Positions 60,328 through 64,000 of a stretch of 64,000 nucleotides of DNA are shown piece after piece. This DNA comes from Tanytarsus gracilentus. Its lineage: Eukaryota > Arthropoda > Insecta > Diptera > Chironomidae. The notes beneath the pieces are model-generated. The model worked only from the letters and a program-made list of their open reading frames with translations. It searched no databases and was not told where the DNA came from. Position 1 is the first letter of the stretch, and each line of letters starts with the position of its first letter. The position numbers and the translations under genes are program-made. The stretch lies in NCBI GenBank assembly GCA_038502055.1, contig JAXRKN010000032.1, forward strand, positions 1 to 64,000, read 5' to 3'.

Positions 60328-63209
60328 ATGGGTAAGTGAATTATATGATATATGGTAATTAAATCTGCAAACATTCAAAGTTTGCCAGCATTCCATATTT
60401 TCTGGTAGTTTTTTTTTGAGGAAAAATTTAATAATTTGCACAATGTTTTTTTTTAGTTACTGTAATTAATGCGCAAATATTAAGAATATATGAGAAATTT
60501 TAAAACTTCTGCACTTGGAAAAATTTATAGTTGAATGTTTTCATAATCTAATATAACTTAATGAATCATGTGAAAAAAATTTCATTAAATTACCAATACA
60601 TTCATAATAATCAATGTTCGTCATTGTAGATTGTACCCTTTCAAATGCAGTCACGCTCATAATAGATGGAAAATTCATGCAACTTGACGATTATTATAAA
60701 TTTATAGGTGTTGTTTCTATGCAAAATCACATTATCATTATAATGTGCTTATCAGTAAAAAAGTGAGGATGTTTGTATCTTGCTAAAGTTAAAACGTAAT
60801 TTCACTATAACACCTTAAAATTTATATGATTAACATAATAAAAAATACATATGATATAATATAATAAACATCTCAATCGCTAAATACTTAAGTTTGTTGT
60901 ACTATACGAATTTTATGACGTACAATGCAGGACGAGACCCATGGTTCTTTTTTACTCGAAACGTCGATTCTGTAGTTTCATTCACAAAAGCTCGGTTTGT
61001 GTAGTGGTCACAAGGTGGGTGCATCAGATCTATTGAAGTAATATGTAATCATGTTCCATCTATTGTGAAATCTATAACAATTTAACATCATAATAGGGTC
61101 CAAAAAATTCATCCCAAACCTGCTAAAATGAGAATTAAATTCTAGGAAAATTTATATTTGGGATAACTGATTTTTGTAAAACAAGTCGATAAAAACGATA
61201 ATTATTACAGGATTTATTTTATTTGAATAATATTATTTTATTAAAAAAATATGTCCAAATACCAATATATATTAGTAGTATTATATTATCATTATAAGTA
61301 TAAAAATATAACAACACGCATCAACTCTATTAATCGTCTTTTCATACCTTCTCAATTAGATCGTGAAATATCATCTATAATAAAGGGGGACGAACCATTG
61401 GTCTTTGCAAAAAAGGGCCGAAGGAGTCTTGACTCGCAATACGTTGATGCAGGCGCAAAATCTTTTAACCAGGAACTCAATCAATTTAAAATTTCGGCAA
61501 ATGTAAAAGATTGCAACCACGAACATCATGTCAAAGTACAATCGATTGCTTTCTATGGTAACAAATGGCCAAGTTGACTCAACAACTTTGAGTGTGACAA
61601 TTTCAATGTTAGCTCGGTCTGTCGGAAAGAAACTACTTTTAGATGCGGATTGACTGACCCAAGTCAAAAGGACCATTTTTATGGAACCTTTGTGACTAAA
61701 ACTGAGCATGGTGAAACTTCTTCTTCTTCATACACACCAGCTGCTGATTCGCCTTGTTCCAGTAGCTCCGGTGTTAGCTCATGCGATAGCGATGAAGAGG
61801 GATCATCAAACTCTGGATTTGATGACGATTACTGTGACAGCGACGAAGACGAAATACGAAAATCCTATGTAGTCAATAAATTTACGACGAAAGACGGTTA
61901 CATTTTGAAAGCGTTTGAGCAAACAAATAGCGGCTCTTGGGGAAACAAGGATCAACCTCTACCACTTCCACTCTGGAATCAATATAAAAAGCCCACTTTG
62001 GTTATCCCAACTATATATGCATATGAAGATATTGTAGCAATAGTTGAGAACATTTTAAAACTAATGATACAAGAGACGCACTACGATACAGTTAATAACT
62101 TTATACAATTTTACCAGTCCTTTAAAAAACAATCACGCTTCGATAAACTTAAAGAATTCTTCCGCAAATATATTCCAGAAATCAATAGACGAAATCATAT
62201 GTGTGTAAGTGTGTTTTAGTTAGAATAAATTAAATCAAATAAACCAACATTCAAAATTTTAAAATTAAAGGTGAGCTTGGGCATGGAAATTATTTCGCGA
62301 ATCGCCATTTTACGACCAGACATTGCCGATTATCTTTATTTAGTTTCATGCGAAGAGGCCGTTGAAAATGCAATTAGCTACGTCGGGAACTGCGAACAAG
62401 GTTTTTAAATAACTTTTTTTAAAAGTAAAACACTTTAAAAAACATTTTACAGCCAACATCGATTCAGTTGCAAGGACTCTCGAGAAAGAACATGTTTTGG
62501 TGGCCATGAGAATCAGAGTAGCCGATAGAGATGGCATGCTCTTGCTGGATCCAGGCTACCATGTTGCACGAGCTGTTACGGTAATGCAAGATGAAAAATA
62601 TCCACACACCAATTTTTTTATGCAATCAGATGAGATTGGATGTAAGCGTGAATATTGTTACTCTTTTTCGGGAAATAGCAATAGTTTTATTACATGGCAT
62701 GAGAAAATAACGAGAAACGGTGAACAAATGCACGAAGAATCACTGATTTATGTTGGTAGAACATTTCAGTCAGCCATTGATGTTACCGCTCGTCGAAATC
62801 TTGTCTATGAATTTCGCTCGCTTGTTTCTCGAGATGCTAAGGGACGCGTGGTTGCAGGCATATACTTCCCTATAATAGAAGGATCTAACGAAACAGCTTC
62901 GTTTACTATTTTTTATACCGATGGAATTGAAAATAGGATGTTTAAAACAAAAATAAGATTCGTCACGTTCAAGGAGGGTGGAAACGTAAGTTAAAATAAC
63001 ATTTTGTGAGCATTTTTTTATTAAAATAATTGCAGATTCCTGATACAGCTATGTTTCATCTCCGAAAAGTTGCTCCACAATTGCGCATCGATATGTCGGA
63101 ATTAATCAAAACATTGCAAACACTTTATGAAATTGTTTCAGACAAAGACTTTATCAACCAGATGTTGTCTATTAATTTCAATATAAGTGATTTATCCAAA
63201 GATAATTAA
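60328..63209 (+). CDS. Conserved-looking protein of unknown function with one in-frame UGA
   Basis: The exons are 60328-60331 (ATG plus G), 61360-62204, 62271-62400, 62453-62985 and 63036-63209, for 562 codons with phases closing. The start gives MDREISSIIKGDEP across a ~1.03-kb intron (TATGG|GTAAGT). A single TGA at 61575-61577 (context AGT-TGA-CTC) interrupts exon 2. Coding character continues on both sides in the same frame, with Cys-rich NNFECDNFNVSSVCRK after the stop. A Ser/Asp/Glu-rich linker follows, then a ~330-aa globular part with GMEIISRIAILRPDIADYLY, VAMRIRVADRDGMLLLDPGYHVARAVTV and YPHTNFFMQSDE. I do not recognise the family. No signal peptide or TM segment is seen. Possible readings are stop-codon readthrough, a 73-aa short product, an unrecognised intron or a sequence error. 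Confidence 0.65.
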
Positions 63210-63320
63210 ATCTACTCCATCGTTTTTCTTCTCACAAACAAGCTTATTTATATTTAGCATATTTTAATTGTATATGTAATTTTATTTGTGTCAACTTTCT
63301 TTTGAATAAAAAATAAACAA

Positions 63321-63530
63321 GATGGGTCTGCAAACGGCGTTGCCATTTCCAATAGCTCCGCTGTCTTAGATTAGTACACCATAGTTTTGAAAATGGATAT
63401 TCTCGGCACTCCTGGTCGACCATGATAAACATGCCTCAAAAATCATCAATGTCAATCGATTACTGGTGTAATCACGAGTTCAACGAGACATTTCTGCACC
63501 CACGGATCGTACCTCAAAACCTCTATTTCG
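63321..63530 (-). repeat. Inverted partial copy of the DNAJC3-intron repeat
   Basis: GATGGGTCTGCAAACGGCG.. and CAATAGCTCCGC are the complement of the sequence at 44950-45000. The following stretch contains the complement of the 120-bp unit. It fills the gap between the unknown gene and INTS2. Confidence 0.6.
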
Positions 63531-63658
63531 AGAAAATGAAATTATTAACGTGAATAAATTTTTTGAATTTTTTTTATAAAACCCCCTTATAATTGCCCTG
63601 GCGTTTTGTTTACATCTGAAAATCATTGAAAAGTATTACAAAAATTATTTTTAAAAAA

Positions 63659-63933
63659 ATGCTTGTATCTCCTAAGGCCTTTAAGGCCATACAAAATTTA
63701 AACATTAACGAATTATTAAAGTGCTCAGAAAAGGAAATTCGCCCTTTTTTATTGAGCATTGTGAGATCTTCGCTGATCCATACTGAAGAAGGAAATTTAG
63801 ATGAAAATCGTGAATTTAGAAAGGATTTATTGCTAATTTTAGTTGGATGTGAAGTTGTAAATAACATTGTTGCCCTTTTGCAAGTCAATTATAATGAACT
63901 TGAAAGCGATATCAAGAAGGAACAACAATTGAG
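63659..63933 (+). CDS. INTS2: Integrator complex subunit 2, first exon (partial)
   Basis: The ATG at 63659 opens LVSPKAFKAIQNLNI, followed by CSEKEIRPFLLSIVRSSLI, then LVGCEVVNNIVALLQVNYNELE and KEQQLR. This is the N-terminal signature of Integrator subunit 2, a helical scaffold subunit of the nuclear complex that cleaves snRNA and paused mRNA 3' ends. The exon ends TTGAG|GTATAA in phase 2. The remainder of the ~1000-residue protein lies beyond the window edge. Confidence 0.88.
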
Positions 63934-64000
63934 GTATAAAAAATAAAAATTAAATATATTTTATTAAATCTGATTTTTTTTTTGTTTTCTATTCATTTCA

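Noticed and set aside
61575..61577. Selenocysteine at the in-frame UGA
   Set aside because: No CxxU or other redox motif surrounds it and I could not recognise a SECIS element, so readthrough, error or an unseen intron are better explanations.
61371..61709. 112-aa minus-strand ORF crossing the UGA region
   Set aside because: It is antisense to the frame with matching exon phases and Cys/acidic coding character; it is a shadow.
1..64000. tRNA, rRNA, CRISPR arrays or bacterial-type operons
   Set aside because: No cloverleaf, rRNA core or regularly spaced CRISPR-like repeats were seen. The tandem arrays present lack unique spacers and the gene structure is eukaryotic.

Overview
The window is a gene-dense, AT-rich stretch of an animal nuclear genome. 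It is most likely an insect, and probably a lower dipteran. The genes have many short introns (often 50-70 bp, GT-AG), AATAAA signals and closely packed divergent or convergent neighbours. One gene encodes a ZAD-C2H2 zinc-finger protein, a family expanded in insects. I assembled the gene models by hand from reading frames and splice sites. In the multi-exon models the exon phases add up to an open frame, which is good internal support, but every family name rests on recognised motifs and not on a database search.

Layout. (1) 134-3902: a young LTR element with near-identical 1.17-kb LTRs, a 4-bp target duplication and one minus-strand ORF of unknown family. (2) 3903-11637: gene-poor, holding a two-exon orphan gene with tandem Asp/Gly/Arg/Lys repeats (5706-8573), a nested MITE, a ~303-bp tandem repeat and a fold-back element built of CTGCAGAATTT units. 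(3) 11638-25607: NDUFS4 (+), REV1 (-), Aven and USB1 (+, 2 bp apart, probably dicistronic), GTF3C6 (-), SHPRH (+) and a ZAD zinc-finger gene (-). (4) 25769-27919: an FG-less Nup62-like gene (-) and a four-TM protein gene (+). (5) 27920-32162: 4.2 kb without a recognisable gene. (6) 32163-42041: novel protein kinase C of the Pkc98E/epsilon type (-), and HBS1 with an apparent SKI7 alternative terminal module (-). (7) 42304-57291: DNAJC3/P58IPK (+), RpL35A (-) and ATR/mei-41 (+, 22 coding exons). (8) 57400-59471: GatA (-). (9) 60328-63209: a conserved-looking gene of unknown function interrupted by one in-frame UGA. (10) 63659 to the edge: the first exon of INTS2.

Functional themes are housekeeping ones: DNA damage (REV1, SHPRH and ATR are all linked to replication stress and translesion synthesis), mRNA surveillance (HBS1/SKI7), RNA processing (USB1, INTS2, GTF3C6), mitochondrial function (NDUFS4, GatA) and ER proteostasis (DNAJC3). 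I see no operon-like logic beyond the Aven-USB1 pair and several shared divergent promoters.

The most interesting observations are: the single-ORF LTR element with structured LTRs; palindromic CTAATTATT elements that fill introns and seem to carry splice sites; the HBS1/SKI7 switch; the in-frame UGA-C in an otherwise intact 562-codon frame; an 8-nt microexon in PKC; and an Nup62 without its FG domain.
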